From Nereocystis luetkeana (taxonomy: Eukaryota > Sar > Phaeophyceae > Laminariales > Laminariaceae), in NCBI GenBank assembly GCA_031213475.1, contig JARUPZ010000008.1, positions 12,271,938-12,335,937 on the forward strand: a DNA stretch of 64,000 nucleotides, read 5' to 3'. A model generated the notes under the pieces. That model had not been told where the DNA came from. It was given only the letters and a program-made list of their open reading frames with translations, and did no database searches. Within the stretch, counting starts at the first letter, position 1; each line of letters opens with the position of its first letter. This document shows positions 21,896-36,800 of this stretch, piece after piece. The position numbers were made by a program, and so were the translations under genes.

Positions 21896-24800
21896 ACAAT
21901 AGGCCCCGCGCCCCCCCCCCACGCCCGCTGCCCCCCCCTCCTCATGGAACCGCGCCGCACACGCACGCACCTTAAGAAAGGGCACCAGGTTAGGAGTGGC
22001 AGAGAAGTGGTGCAGGTACTCGGCCGCCACCCTCGGAAAATATTTCACCTTGTTTTGGCACAACAGTAGGCGGCACAATGTAAGAACATGCTCTGGGTCC
22101 GTTAGGGCAATGTACATATATATATATAGATATAAATATATATATATATTATATATGCCGAAAGGTGAAACTAGTATTGCACCATGGGGAGCGAAAAACT
22201 AAGCCACCCGTCAGAAGCTGACTTCAAGTGGTTGTTGTGAAAAACAAATGAAACAAGCGTCGGGCCACAGACAAACGCGTCAGTCAGATCCAGCGCAAGG
22301 ACGCAGAATTCCTCTATTTACTAGGGCTGTGGGTTGGCCGAGTTATATAAGAGTGTCGCCGACTAGTTATAAGTTGGCCTTTGTTGGCTAGATAATTCAG
22401 TTATTTGCGTGCGGTAAATTGCGGGAGTTTTGTGTTTCGGTATCTGACGGCCGCGCGTTCGCGGATCGACTTGTGTTTTTTGTTGATAAACCAAGTCGGT
22501 CAGTTGGCTTGTTACTTCGACACCCAACAAATAACCAGCTGTGAAGTCATTACAGGATATATATATATATATATATATATATTAGTACTGGTAGTAAGGT
22601 AGCTCACAGCCCTACTGCTGTAGTGTTACACATTTTCCTGCTCGTTACCGGCGACTATACACTGCCTGCGTTACCGATCATCGACTCAGTAGGATACTGA
22701 CCATTGCTCAACGGCTCAGTAGGGTACTGGCTACATACTGCTCAACGATTCAGTAGGGTACTGGCTACATACTGCTGAACGCTTCAGTGGTGTAGATGGC
22801 TACCGCTGGATCAGATATCCTTCTTGGTTTGCTCTGATGATTACTGATAGCTAATGCATTGTGTTACCCTACAATGAATGTACCTGGCACGGCGCCAGCC
22901 AGTGTCAATCTCGGAGAAACCTCGAAGATGCAGGAAGTCAATACCACCTGGAAACCTACATTGAAACGGCAACCAACAGCTACACAGGTTTTGATGAGCG
23001 CAAGGCTAGCCTTCTATCAAACAGGGTAGATTATTTTAGCGCCTTGTGCTACCCTTCGGATAAGGTGCGCCAGGTACAGCACGCACGTAGCATGAGCTTC
23101 AACATCGACCGCCCACGAACATACCCTGAAAGAACAGTACAGCCAAGGAAAAGCAAGAAAGGTAGGCCTGCGAATAAGGCATGACCTTGGCTAGGCTTCA
23201 CAGCTACTGCTCTCGGGCGGAACTGCAAAGACAGCTTGGTCTTCATATTAATGTCGAAACGATCAGAGTGGTACCTGGTGGTTGTTTCTATACGGGGGGC
23301 CGTAGTAATTAGAACCAAGTATTTTATGCAAAATACAGGGGGCTACATGTTTGTTGGGCCCATCGTGGGCTCTGATTACTATGCATTACGGCGTATTACT
23401 ATGTAGTAATATGTAGTACTATGTAGTGATATGTGTTAGTGTGAGTGAATTCCCGAAACAGGTGGGTGGCGAAGTACTAAGCCACCTAAATTTCTACAAG
23501 AAGTTTCTCGTCAACAACAACAAAAACGAAAAAAAAAACGAGCTGCAAACGAGCCAGTCAGACACGAAAAAATACCAAGAAGAACCCCGCAAGCTACCGC
23601 AATTAGTTCCCACACGCAATTACTGAGAAGCTGTAGTACCTAGCCAGCTAACAAATATTCGGCGACTTATTGTCAGTCAACTCACAGTCCTGAACAAAGG
23701 AGACCTCTGCAAAACACAGTAATATCCAATATTACCTTGACGAGATGGTGCTGACCGTCGGCCAGATCCCACGCCGTCGGCGGCACCAGCTCGGACGCCG
23801 CGAGCGCGGAGTTGTTGACCCCCCTTCCGCCTGCGTGTATCCCGACATGGTCGTAGACAAGGTCCCCGCTGCCCCCCCCCGGGTTGTAACGATGATCCAG
23901 CTCCACCTTCGTCGGACAGCAGTATTTGGTTTATAATAAATGGACGGCACTTTTCAGGCGGTTCTTACGTATATCGTCTCCTAAATAAGACTGTTGACAA
24001 CCTCACACACTACTGTACCACCCAACCCAACCCTACCCTACTTCACCCCACCTCACCCCACCTCATCCCATTACTTGGGCAACTCGTGCACCGGTTGCGA
24101 TTGGATAGTGTGTCGCTCGACGTCGCCATGAGGCGTGGGAGCAGGAGATAGGCAATACCGAACATATATATTTTTTAAATAGACTGGGAGGAAAGCCGCC
24201 TCCCATCGCCGTACTGTCAGACCCTTAGAGGGCATCCACAAATAAATATGCATCCCATCCGGAGAGAGTGTAGATGAGTTGCAGCTACATGAATCACACC
24301 AATCAGCCAATCAACTACATCAGACATTGACGCGACTATGAGCAACGACTCTTTTTCCACAGCCTTCCTAGCCGCAGCACACCGTCATGATGATAGCGTC
24401 TATGCCGAACTAGGTCCGCAATCATCCCAACACAAAAAAACATCTTGTCCCGACACTGCAAACAGTGGTGTTGTTGCTCACAACACAAAATTTCCCAAGA
24501 CCTATCATCCTAGAATCGAATATTTTGCCTCCCTGATTGTGAAAACACCAAACTCATTAAAAATCAAAAATCAAATTGAACGAAATTTTCTGAACCATAG
24601 TGACGCAAACTTCAACAAGCCCTCCACCCCTCAAGTGTTGTACATAGGGACTGCTGTCCTGATAAGCAAAAGGTCACCAGTTCGGTGAAATAGGTCGACA
24701 CAAGTTTACCGCGGTAGTATCAAAACCTACTGCAGGATCACACGCACAACCGCCTCCCAGCTATGTACAATCGCCCACCCAAAAATAAAACAATTAAAAT

Positions 24801-27800
24801 ACAAAATTCATACTCCTTTAAGCCAATATAATAGCACCCCGATCTCTCGACGTTTCATCGGTGAGCAGTACAGTTTACCTAGTATATGTGTAAGCCGTAG
24901 CAGTTGCTCACAGTCGCGCAAATCTCTGACGTATTCTGATCCAATGATTGATGTGATTCATGTAGCTGTAATTCGTCTACAGTTTATATCTCGGAGATAG
25001 TTATGTCTCTCCAGATGGGATGCATATTAATTTGTGAACGAATTCCCGAGAGTCCGAGAAGGCGAGGGTGAGGCGCCCTACCTCGCACTTACGTGCTTAC
25101 TTCGGCATGGACAACAAAACATGATACTTCGTGCACGATCTCTGCTTCTGCTCCCGCACGTCATGGCAAGATCGAGCGGCGCACCAACCGGCGCACGAGT
25201 TCTCCCCTTACTCTAGAGTTGACATATATAAGACTCGGAGGCTCGGGCGCAGGGTGCGTTATGAATCAATCCTTATTGTCGAGGCTGTCTTTTGAAGATC
25301 AACAACAAGAAGTTGGATGATTTTGTCGTGCAAACGTGACGAAAGCCGCTCTAAACGTCGATCACGAGAACGCAGGCCAAGAGCTGGCAGCGGTCAAGGA
25401 GCATGCAAGCGCAACCGCGCAAGAGGAGGCAAATGTGGAGGAACTTACGCAAGCCCAGGACAAGGAGCCCAGGAGCAGCATTCCAAGCCGACCGAGTGCA
25501 GTATTTTGTGACGGCAATCCTTGGGCGTCGGCAACAGGCGGCTTCTAGCAGCGTGGAAGGTGAATGGGGCATTATTTGTCACAGACCACCGCAAGAGAGA
25601 GGATGGGAGAGAGTGTGCGGTAATTTAGCGAGCGAGGCTCAGGAGAAGATTAAAGCTGTCAGACCGTCCGAACTACTATTCCGGGGGACCATAGTGAATA
25701 GGATCAACCCGAAACCCATATTTCTGCGGCGCGCTACACGACTTCGACGAGAGAAGTGCGAGGCTCTTGGTGTCTGCATATTCACTTGGGGTCCAGCGTA
25801 ACGTAGACGAATCCCCAAGCACCGCCGTGGATAGTTTACTTTCGTTTCTCGGCTAGACTCCATATTTTTTTCTTGACGTTTTCCTGGACCTTGGGGGGTG
25901 ATTTTTCTACTTGTTGACGTTTTCCGAGTTTTCGGGTCGGGGGGGTTTCTGGCAGGTGTGTTCCTGGTTTCTTTTTCTTGGGTTTGGTCAGGGATGGTTT
26001 TCGTGTATTTTGTCCTGCCTACCCCTCCGCGCTCAGTGCCGGGACTGGTCTGGGTAATCGGGCCACTCATTTGTGGCACAGGACACGTTCCCACAGTTGT
26101 AGGCTGGGTTTTCGGTGTGGTTCTTGACTTCCTTCGTGTTATTTTTCTTCTCGTTTTTGATATTCACTTTTCGCTTTTCCATATATCTCCCTCGCCTTCC
26201 TCCCCTGTCGCGGGTGACATGGCGATGGTTTTCCTTGACGATTTCTTCCCCCCCTTCAAGGCTGGGTCTTCCGTTAACTTTTTTAGCGTACTTTGCCGAC
26301 TTCGTTGCCTTGCCGTTCAGAGGCGTGGGAGTGGGTTTTGAGGAGCCGCATCTTCGACTCATGTTCTAGTTCGTGGAATCCGGGTTTCCGTTAATTTCCC
26401 ATAGTTCTGGATATACGGCTCATCGGAGTGGGCTAGTGTTATGATTCTACTTTGTATGAGGTTGAAAGCCCGGTAATTACCTGGGTTCAGGCGCTGGGGT
26501 CGTATTTTTAGTACTTGGGAGGCGTACCTTAGGTGGAAAACCAGGGATTTTCCAGAGAGGTACGAGCGTGGTCTCAGTTTCCGTGGTGCACGAAAGGAAT
26601 AAAGCTGCTCTTCTATCTCTAAGCAAACAGCAACGTGAGTACCAACGAGTACCGACTTAATAAGCAGACCAGGGATACAAAGTGTCCCGCATGCTCGGAT
26701 CTTAACACCCCCGTAATAGCACCCTTTTCATCCCCAGTCGAATATCAGCTATGTGAGTACAGACGGCTACGGAAAGGGGTGCCTGGAATAATTACGAGTA
26801 CTAGAGTTCGCCACACAAGTGTGCCTCGTTTTGCAGAGACTGGGATACTCGACACCAGAGAGGATAAACTTTGAGCATGAACCTCTAAAAGCTGATAGAG
26901 ACATGGGGAGAGGGTCAAAGGAGGAGTCCACGGGGGGGGGAATTATGGAGGAGAGCGATAAGGGACCTGGTGGGGTGTGAAGAGGAGCTGCTTGGGGATG
27001 AGGGAGTGATGAACGTGCTAGAGGTGGTGGTGTTGACAGACACCTACAGCGAAAGAAGAGGTAGCGGCAGACACAGCCGCAGCAGCAGCAACATCGGCAG
27101 AAGTCATCAACTTCGACTTCCCCCGCGCCGCGCCGAGCGCGAGGGCAAGAACGGTGTGAGCGAAGAGGGATGCCCGAATGTCGGTAGGAAGAATCGGCTG
27201 GATGGTAGCTGTGGGGATTACAAGGGTTTGGGCCATAGGGGACTGGTGGTGAGTAAGGAGCTCGACGACGTCGAGCGGGATAAGGCCGCGTGGGAAACAA
27301 CAGGCATCGGTACTGGTTGGCATTTCAGCAGCTGCATGGGCTGGGGGACGGAGCCGGGACGTCGACACCTTGCGAAAGGAACAGATTTTTCATTTTTCGC
27401 TGATCTGATTATTATGTCCGGTCGTAAGTGTTTCTGGTTGTGATTGCTGAATTGTATGTATACAAGCAACTCCAGCAATGATACATGTTTAGGCTCATTA
27501 TTAGGGCCACGCTCACCCCCAAGCGTCCCCTGGTCCCCAGGTTTCCACTGACTCTAATATCTAGAAGTTTTATCGAAACAGAAGAAACATCGCTGTCTAA
27601 CACGCTGCGTCTAGGAAAGTCGGTTACGTGCTCACCGGAGAGTCGACGGCGACTTGAAAAAAGCTTCATCACAGCAGCTTGTCTTTCTCTCGAGATTGAC
27701 CTCCCGCAGGTTCTCAACAGAGGCCTACACCTCGACTTAGAGGTGTTGCAGTGGTCGAAATTGGTCATAATTTGGGGCGCACAAAATAAGACAAAAAAAA

Positions 27801-30800
27801 ACACCCCTAACTGAACGCCTGCACTTCACTCGCGGGCAGCCGCAACTCCTCACAGGAAACTACAGCCCGCCGAATTGAGGGGTGCTCATGATGGGGTCTG
27901 TGAGGGCGTCGGGTGCGCCAGACGGCGGTCGTAGGCAGCCAGAAACGACTCACGAGATGTTTTCGTGTATTCGAAGTTGCGAGCGAGCAGCAGTAAAAGC
28001 TCGCAAAACGCTGACATGTGTCATTACCCAAGGGAGCATAGCACAATGGCTACATCACCGATGAACAAATGGCCTTCACGAAAAGATTACTATTCTCCAG
28101 ACGGATGGTATATCTCGTAGGAAGTCGCCGTCGAAGATGCTACGGGAGGAGGAAAAACTACGTTCCCGTGATGGGTAGTTGTTGGGCCCCAAAAAGTGCT
28201 GAAAAGGACTACAAAGCTCAGGATTCTTGTATATCTGTATCAATATTCTACATCTACGAACTACAGATCTTGGTTGCAAATCCCTTACTTTAATTTCCAA
28301 GGCGTCTGGATATGTTGTCGAAACGCCTACGCGCGGGTACTTGACGACGCGTTCCTGAGGGTGCTAGCGACTACTGCACGATCGTACCCCGTAAAAGCAG
28401 TACATAGTCGTTATATTTGGTAGGCTGGATGGTGCATCGTATCACGCGTACGTAGACCTTGGTTGTTCGATTTGTTTGGGCTTTCCTGGAATTGATGCTG
28501 GTGAATGGCAAATGGATGGGAAATTGTGAATTTCAGCATAGTCGTTTGCGTAACATCACATACGTGCGTGTGAAATTTCAGTAATTTCGATATTATTCGT
28601 TTTGGTTTATTTTTGTTAGTGCTCAATCCACCAATCAAACGTACCTGGGGCATAATACATACGCGCCATCTCTGGATGGCATGCGCGTAGCTTTAACCTA
28701 TGGAAATTCTGGACAACTCGTACGTATATTTTTCTTGATTTTAAGACGTACCAGGTACTGGTTTCGGAGTGGGTATAAACTGGAAGCAAGAGCTAAGCAA
28801 GAGCTTGCACGCTGATTCGAGTAAGAACGAAGGACAGCAATAATATAGGATAATAATATTTTCCATACTCCCATACTCTGATGTACTCGAAAATCAACAG
28901 AGATCATGCGATTTTAATACTGGACAAAACAAAACAAAACAAAACAAAACCAAAAGGGTGTACCAGGTATGGTGTATCACGTCTGCCGCCTCTACGGTTC
29001 TGTCCCACGCTTTTTTTGTCGAGTTCAATCCCTCGTGAGCGACATTGCTATCACACAGGCGGACAAGATGACCTTAGCCACGGCTGCAGCTCAGATCGGA
29101 GAACGAAGGTCGCGGCGATGACATCCGTCTCAGATTCGAGGCAGGGGGCGGCGGCGGGGATGATGCACGCGTACATACGTACGTGCTTGAAGTCGAGTCC
29201 CATGAATTTGTTCGATTTCGCTACTACTTAGTATCGCGACTGGATTGTGTATCCCCCCCTCTCCCCGCCCCCCGCCCCCCCCCCACGCCGCGAAGCAATG
29301 ATATTCTGGGTAATGAATATGGACATTCTTTTTGCTTGTTGTTGGGGTTTATATTTTTCCGAATTCGGTTGATTTAAGTGGACGATCTAGAAGTAACTGG
29401 ATAGCTTTGCAGCCCCCCCGTCATGCAGGTTTTGGTTAATATTGTTATTGGTGTTACTGCATAAAGTATGGTCACGTACATGAGGAGGAGCAATAAATAT
29501 TTTGGTACTGCAGTCGGTGCTTGTACCTATATGCATTGTTGATCACTACTTTAATTTTTAGGGGTATGCAATGGGTATTTTTAGTGGCTGGTAAGCTCTA
29601 CTGATCATTGATGAAACGTCGAGAGATTCGGGTGGCATTGTACTGACTTGGAGGAGTATGACATTTTGGATTTGAGCTTTTGGAATTTTAGGGCGATGTG
29701 TACACAGTCGGGAGGTGGTTGTGCGTGTGATTCTGGAGTAGATTTTGGAACTACTGCGGTAAACTTGTGTCGACCTATTTCACCGAACTGATTACCGCTT
29801 GATTGCCGCGGACAGAGGTCCCTAGTTACGGCAGTTGAGTGTTGGGGAGATTGTTGAAGTTTACCCTAGTACAGGATAGTTTGGGAGTTACCTTTAATTT
29901 GAGCTTTTGCATTTTTGATGAGTTCCGTGTTTACTCACCAGGGAGGCAGCTGTTTTGTCCCATGATGAATATTGAAATTTATGTCTTTGAATAGACAGCT
30001 CTACTACTTGTAGTGCCGCGACAAGATTACTATGTGTTGGATGGTTGTAGACCTACAGTAATACTGCTTTGATGTATGGCAGTGTGCCGCGACTAGGGAG
30101 GCTGTGAAACATAGCTGTTGCTCATAGTCGCGCAAATCTCCGACGTATTTTGATTGGATGATTGGTGTGATTCATGTAGCTGTAGTTCATCTATAGATCT
30201 CGGAGATAGTTACGCCTCTCCAGATGGGGTGCAAATTTATTTGTGAACCACTTCTGAGGGTCCGAGAAAGCGATGCGAGGTGCGCTACCTCGCACTTACT
30301 TGCTTACTTCATCAGGACTTCGGCATGGACAACAACAATTGATACTCCGTAGACTATCTCTGCTTCTGCTCGCACACCTCATGCAAAGGTTCCGCACAGT
30401 AGTCGCCGCACCTTCCCTTTTTTTCATGTTTTTTGGTGGGTCTGAGTCTGAACCTGGAGTCGAGCAGAGCACCACCCGGCGCACGAGTTGTCTGTCCCCT
30501 TACTATGTCTTCCATATAAACTAACCACTGAAAATACCCATCACATACCACTAAAAATCAAAGCAGCAATCAAAAATACATAGGTACGCGCACGCCCAGT
30601 TATGTCATGACCTTAAAAAATCCTCTCTGCGTACGTGGCCCTACTTCATGCAGTAACATTAACAACAGTACTAATCAAAACCTCGAGGGGGGTTAAGACC
30701 CCCCCGAAAAAAAACAGTTAGTACGTAGAAAAAAAGAAAAAAAACGGATAACATAAGCCCCAATAAGCAAAAAATAAACAAACATTACACTGAAATATTG

Positions 30801-33800
30801 ATGCGTCGCGGCGGGGGGGGGGGAGGGGTATCCGAACATGATCCCGAGAATACGTAGCAAAAATCAAGCTTTTACAACCCACCAAACATACGAAAAACCT
30901 AAGACCAACTATTGTGGGAAAATTTTGAAGGTGTCTCAGAATTGTGTTTTTTTGCCGAAAACCCGCGATTTACTCGACGGGGCTGTCAACAACACCGGTA
31001 GACCTTTCAGGATGCCGCCTTTAGTTTTCCAAGAGGTTTCTCGAGCACTTTTCCGTTTCTCCAGAGTCATAGTTGGAATGTTCGTCTATATTTCTAGTTC
31101 TGAGGACAGCGTGATTTTTCATCAGAAATCTTCTAAGATCCCTTATTTCTGTCCCCAGTTCTGACGAAGAGTCTTATTTTTTACTCTCGTGAGAAAACTG
31201 ATTGGAAGCTCCAAAAATTAGCTAGGACTCTCAAGAAACGGAAAACTGTTCCTGAAAACTCTTGGAAACTACGGAGAGCATTCTGAGGAGTCTACAGGTA
31301 TTTTCGGTTATCCCGCCGAGTAAAACGCGTATATTCCGCCTGAGCACCCAGTTCTGAGAGCTCAGAAATAATTCCCCATAATAGTTGGTCTAAGCAAAAC
31401 AAAATTATTGTTGCATACCATACCTAAAACGCACGCGGGGGAGAGGGGATGTTCAACACATCGTGCGAAACATGAAAACCCAAGCAAAACCTGCATGTCT
31501 CAATCCTTTCGAAACCGCAGTTCCGTTTTCGAGACAGAATTACGTGTAATTAGAGTCAAATGTATGTTTCTGCAGAGGGCAGTACAAAAAAAGGTACATA
31601 CGTCTGATCAGAATATGTAACACAGCCTAGTACCTGGTATACTTACATATTGGTACGCATCGTGTACGTATCAATGAACAGTGTTGTCTAGAATTTCCAC
31701 GGGAAAAACCTACCGGCAAAAGCATGTTTAAACAACAATCGCGCAACCCGAGTTCGATTCTTGGATACTGCATCCAATAAGCCAGAATGAATGGTATCCA
31801 AATCTCTGAATTTTCACACGCACGTATGGGTTGGTAAAGTAGGTTGTGAAGAGCCGCATCTTCGATCCATTCTCCAAATTCTCCGGAACGGTTCGGTTAG
31901 TGCCTGAGTTTTCTATGAATCTGCGTATACGGCCCTCCAGGGTGGGCTAGTGTTATGGTATCCCCTCTCCCCTGTTGCGGCTCCATGGTTTGTAGCAATC
32001 GTTCCCTCATCATACCTGGCAGGCGTTATTTTCTGCCTTTCTGATGAGCGCCTCGCCCCTTCGTTCAGAAGACGTCTGGCGAGGCAAGCACCAACTAATA
32101 TAAGCTGTCAGGACAGCATTTATCGAGCCTACTAAAAATAAACGCACGGGGGCAGGGAGGGGGGGGGGGGGGGTCATGCTCTCCAGACCAAACACAAGAG
32201 CAACAATGCCAGACCAGGGGGACAGTCTCATACCTCTCGAAACAGGACCGAACATATGACAAAAGTCAAAGCAGAGAGCCGTCTTTATTTGATAGTTTTT
32301 GAAGGCACGACCACCATCCGGCAGATTTTGCCTACCGTCATCCAGGCATCCCTCTCCGCTCACACCTCGCTTGCTCTCGTTCTCAGTTGGTAATGGGGGT
32401 GGCCACGGCGCGGGGGGGGGTCGAAGCTTGTAGCTGCTGTTGCTATTGCTGCAGCAACGGCTGTGTCTGCTGCTGCTGTAGGCGCTCCTCCTCAAGCCCC
32501 CTCTTCTCTTTTTTGCCCACCATCACCTTAACCTCCTCCCGGGTTCCGCCTCGCGTATACGCTCTGTGCACCGTAACCACCAGCAGTCCCGGCCCTCTCT
32601 CCTCCTACTCACCATTATGTTCCTCTCCCTCATCTCGAAGCAGCTCCCCCACCAGACCCCTACCCCTCTGCTCCAAAGTCCCTTCCTTCCTGAACTCGTC
32701 CTCCGGCCCTACTTTCCCCATACCTCTACCGGCTTTTAGTGGTTGACGCAGGGAGGCACCAAACCATGAATCCCTGACCAATATCTCCCCCCCCACCCTC
32801 CTTCCTTGCTGCTGGAAGCCTAAAGTTACCAACGCATAATTATTGTTTTCACTAAATCTTGCATGAGGTCGGCTCGAGGTGAGTTCTCGATGCTCCTAGG
32901 CTCCTTGTTGTGGGCTTGAGTGCCCTCCTTCCTCTCTGCCTCCTCTAGAGCAAGGATTGCGGCTGTATGCTTCTTGCAAGCTGCCTGTGCTCGGTCCAGG
33001 TGTTTCTGGACGGCTTGTCGTCTTGCCTCAATAAGGAGGTCCTCCATCGCTTGTCGTTCTTCTTCCGCAGACAGCATCGAGAAGCGGGATAGATCCATGT
33101 CGCACCCCGCGCCCGAGCCACCGTGGATTATATGTCAACGCTAGCATAATTGGGCAACTCGTCCACCGGGTGCGGCTGGGTGGGATGTCGCTCGACCTCG
33201 CCATAAGGCGTGGGAGCAGGCGATCGGGAAATACCAAATACATTATTACGAAAATAGATTGGGAGGAAAGACGCCTCTCATCGCCGTACTGTGGAACCCA
33301 TGGAAGCCATCCACACAGAAACATGCATCCCACGGACATCTCTCTCTTCGCGTTCTCCGTAGATGAGTTGCAACTACATGGATTACACCAATCAGCCAAC
33401 CAAACTACATCTGATATTGGTACGACTATGAGCAAAGGCTATGTTCGACACCCACCCCACCCAACCCAACCCACCCACAGCCTTCAATACACATGCAAAA
33501 CACCCACCGCAAGCGAGTTGGTGAGGCCGCCGTATCCTATTTCCGCTCCCGTTCCTCCGACCGCCTCTGCCTCTCGGGGGTCTCTGTGAAGCACGAAGGC
33601 TAAGCCGTCTCCTCCCTGCACGCTGCACGTCGAGTGCAACCTTCGGCTGAACAGAGGGTCGGCGTGCTCGGTGCAGAGTTTGCTGTGGTCGGTGATCTGC
33701 GCCAAGCAAGCAGCGGGAGAGAAGGGAAAATCGGCGTTTCAACACGGGGGAGGGTGATTGATGATATGATGTATTAAGTCAGATCTACTGAAAGAGCTTT

Positions 33801-36800
33801 GTGGCAGTAGGTAGTGGCGTGTATGGAACAAAAATAAGCTTTTGCCCCCGAAGTATTCATGGGGTTTGCATGATCTACGAGCACATGGTTGTCCAGGTGG
33901 GATCTACTGTACATTACCTAGATCGAGCACACGTTGTTTGCCAGGTGTAGTCTGTGGCAGTAGGTGGCGGAATGTAGAGAACGAGAAGTAACATTTCGCC
34001 CGGAAGGGGGATCTGCATGATCTACGAGCACATATATGTCCAGGTGGGGTCTATTTGATCCATCTGATCTACGATCTATAGTGGATAATGCATAACATGC
34101 TTGCCGGGTGGGATCTGTATTTCTAGGTATTTCAACACGGCATGTGATTAAGGATGTTTTTTTCAAGGATAGCTACTTTACTGGCTAGTGCCGACCGACA
34201 ATACTTGCCTCCTAAGGGCTGTCTGGTGTAACTCGGCTGCCCCCCAATGTACGGCTCATGCGGAGATACAACTCTTGTGTGTCAGACGCGCGGGGGGGGT
34301 GTAGGTGTACGTGCGTTAATTTGTGTGAACACGGGTTGCATTTCAGGAAAAATAGTGACTAATAATAGCATCAGAACATCGTCATCGCCATCTGTTCGGG
34401 TATCGTGTTAGTACATCCTTGGCGGGCGATAGCACAGGCTTGCTTGCGCCGTTAGTGGTTAAACTGCCTAGCTGATGCTTGTAAAGTGTCAATGGGCTCA
34501 TGTTGCCTATTTCTCATTACCAACATCAGGTTTATCATAATTACTATCATCACTATCACAATCATCATAACTAGCATCAGTAGTATCACAACTGTTATCC
34601 TTATCCCCACAACTATCATCATTTTCATGGCAACTATCATCATAATTATCGTAATCTTCGTCATCGTCGTCGTCGTCAACATTGCTGTAGTTTCCTGTGA
34701 GAAACTGTAGCTGTCCGCGAGTGAAGTACAAACGCTCAATTCGGGATTGTAGCTTTGTCTCTTCTTGTGCACCCCAAAGTTCGACCAATCAGGACCACTA
34801 CAACACCTCTAAGTCAAAGCCTACGCCTCTATTGAGAAAGCGCGGAAGGCCTATCTGACTACGAAGCTCTCAAGGGTCACACCCGATCTCTGGTAGGCGC
34901 GAACCAGCCAAGCAGCACTCTACGCTACAGCTCTTTCGCGCCAAAGCATTTTGATATACCGCTCCACTTTCAATGTACAAATAGCGTTGCGTACTTCATA
35001 GCACCGCTGTGATTGTAGACCGCGGGGCAGAGTAAGCAGCACTCTTGACCTCAGGCGACAAGCAGCATTCTAGAACTCTTTCGCGCTAACATATCACCAA
35101 CGCACCGTGTGGCCGACTGTTTTTACCTCCCCTGTGGACGCTTCGGAACGCAGACGGCTTCCGTCTCAACACAGCGTTGCAGTGCAAGCATATAGTCCTG
35201 TAACCTTTTAGCGTTCTATGAACAGAGGGTGAATTTTTCCGTGGGTCGGTGGCAATGGCGAGCCCATGTTTCCCAGCAAGTTTGCGTATCATTGGGGCTG
35301 TAAAGCAACGAACTATGCATATTTATAAGCATCCGACCAATTACTTTTGCCAATTGTCTTGGGGTCGCTTTCTTTTGAAAGATGCGCCTTCAGGCGCCGT
35401 CAGGTGCAGAAACTTTGTAATACTATCAGTTAGATTATTACTCAATAGGATCGCGTATCGGTCTCATGATAGCTTGAAAGTTGTATCACGCTCGGTTGTG
35501 AAGTAAGCCATGTGAGGTACCACTCTGTTCCGAGATATACAGAACTTTTGCGACATTCATGATAAATCTAAATAATCCTTATATTTCGGGAAAGAGGGGT
35601 AGAGAGCTCTTTCAGTGAGGAACCCCTTGATACTTTGGGGCTGCCCTCTAAGGCAAACACGCGTCTCGTCGTCGTCGCCACCATCATCATCATCGTCGTC
35701 CTCATCATCATCTCCATCACCGCCATATTCATCATCCTCGTCGTCGTCATTGTCATCATCACCATCATCATTATCATCATCATCATCATCAGCGTCATCC
35801 TTGTCGTCATCACCAGCACCATCCTTGCCATTCTCGAAACAATCACCATCTTCATCATCATCACCATCAGTACTATCACGATAGCCTATCAATAGGTACA
35901 CTCGTACAACGAACGAGGAATACTATTAATACGACGTACAGCGAGACACAACTATATGGTATTCGAGCGATACGTATTCTGTAGGTCCTCGGTCAGTTCG
36001 CCTTTTTTTACTATACGGCGAAAACACTTCCGCACTTAGTTCAAGGAGCATGTCCCCAAAATAAATGGGTGCACTTCTCAAAAAGGGTTTTAAGGAGAAG
36101 AGGCCGTCCGACGGAAGAAAAAAGATCGAAAAATGTGCTACGGTATCCCTATACTACATTAACAATATATTGGGGCCCAGGATAGGAGCATGTAATGGTC
36201 TTGAGATACCGCTTGTTTTTTAGACAACGACACCTGAACCTAGCAGAGAGAAGGGCACTGCTGTTTCGGTTCGCTCTGTTCTCAGATTTACTGGCCAGGT
36301 TCTTTTGTAAATTCCTGTCTCGAGTTAATAGCAGTACGCATTAAATGATTGTGTGTTATTAGGAGGTAGATATCATAGCACGCGGGTCCTACCTGAAATG
36401 TGAAGAGGGTTTCGAACCCTCGCGTTACCGGCACCGGCACGGAGTACCACATCGCTCCAGACTTCGATGGGAGGGACGGGGTAAGGCGCGACCTCACACG
36501 GCAGCGTCGCCCTTCGGCGTCCGGAGACTGTTCCGCCGCTTGGCGGTTTCCGAATCCTGCCTGTGCGACAAGTGCAGCAAAAAGAACACCATATTATTGA
36601 TATCAATATTATTACCATTATCACTAGTACTACTACTAGTATTAGTGGTATTACCATGATTACTACCTGGTATTACTGTTATTACTGTTACTATTGTTAT
36701 TCTATTTGTCTCCTGACAATGTGCAGCGCTTGTTCCAATCATACCATCCACAAATAGAACGCATGTACATATGCATGCATGGTGCATGCATTTTGGTTCG

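Noticed and set aside
21127..21975. 282-codon plus-strand frame ending in poly-Gln/His
   Set aside because: It overlaps lectin exon 6 on the opposite strand and a (CAA)n tract. Composition is due to the repeat.
35557..35901. Poly-Asp/acidic and poly-Ser frames of about 90-114 codons
   Set aside because: Translations of CAT/CGT trinucleotide repeats inside a lectin intron; no non-repetitive coding sequence attached.
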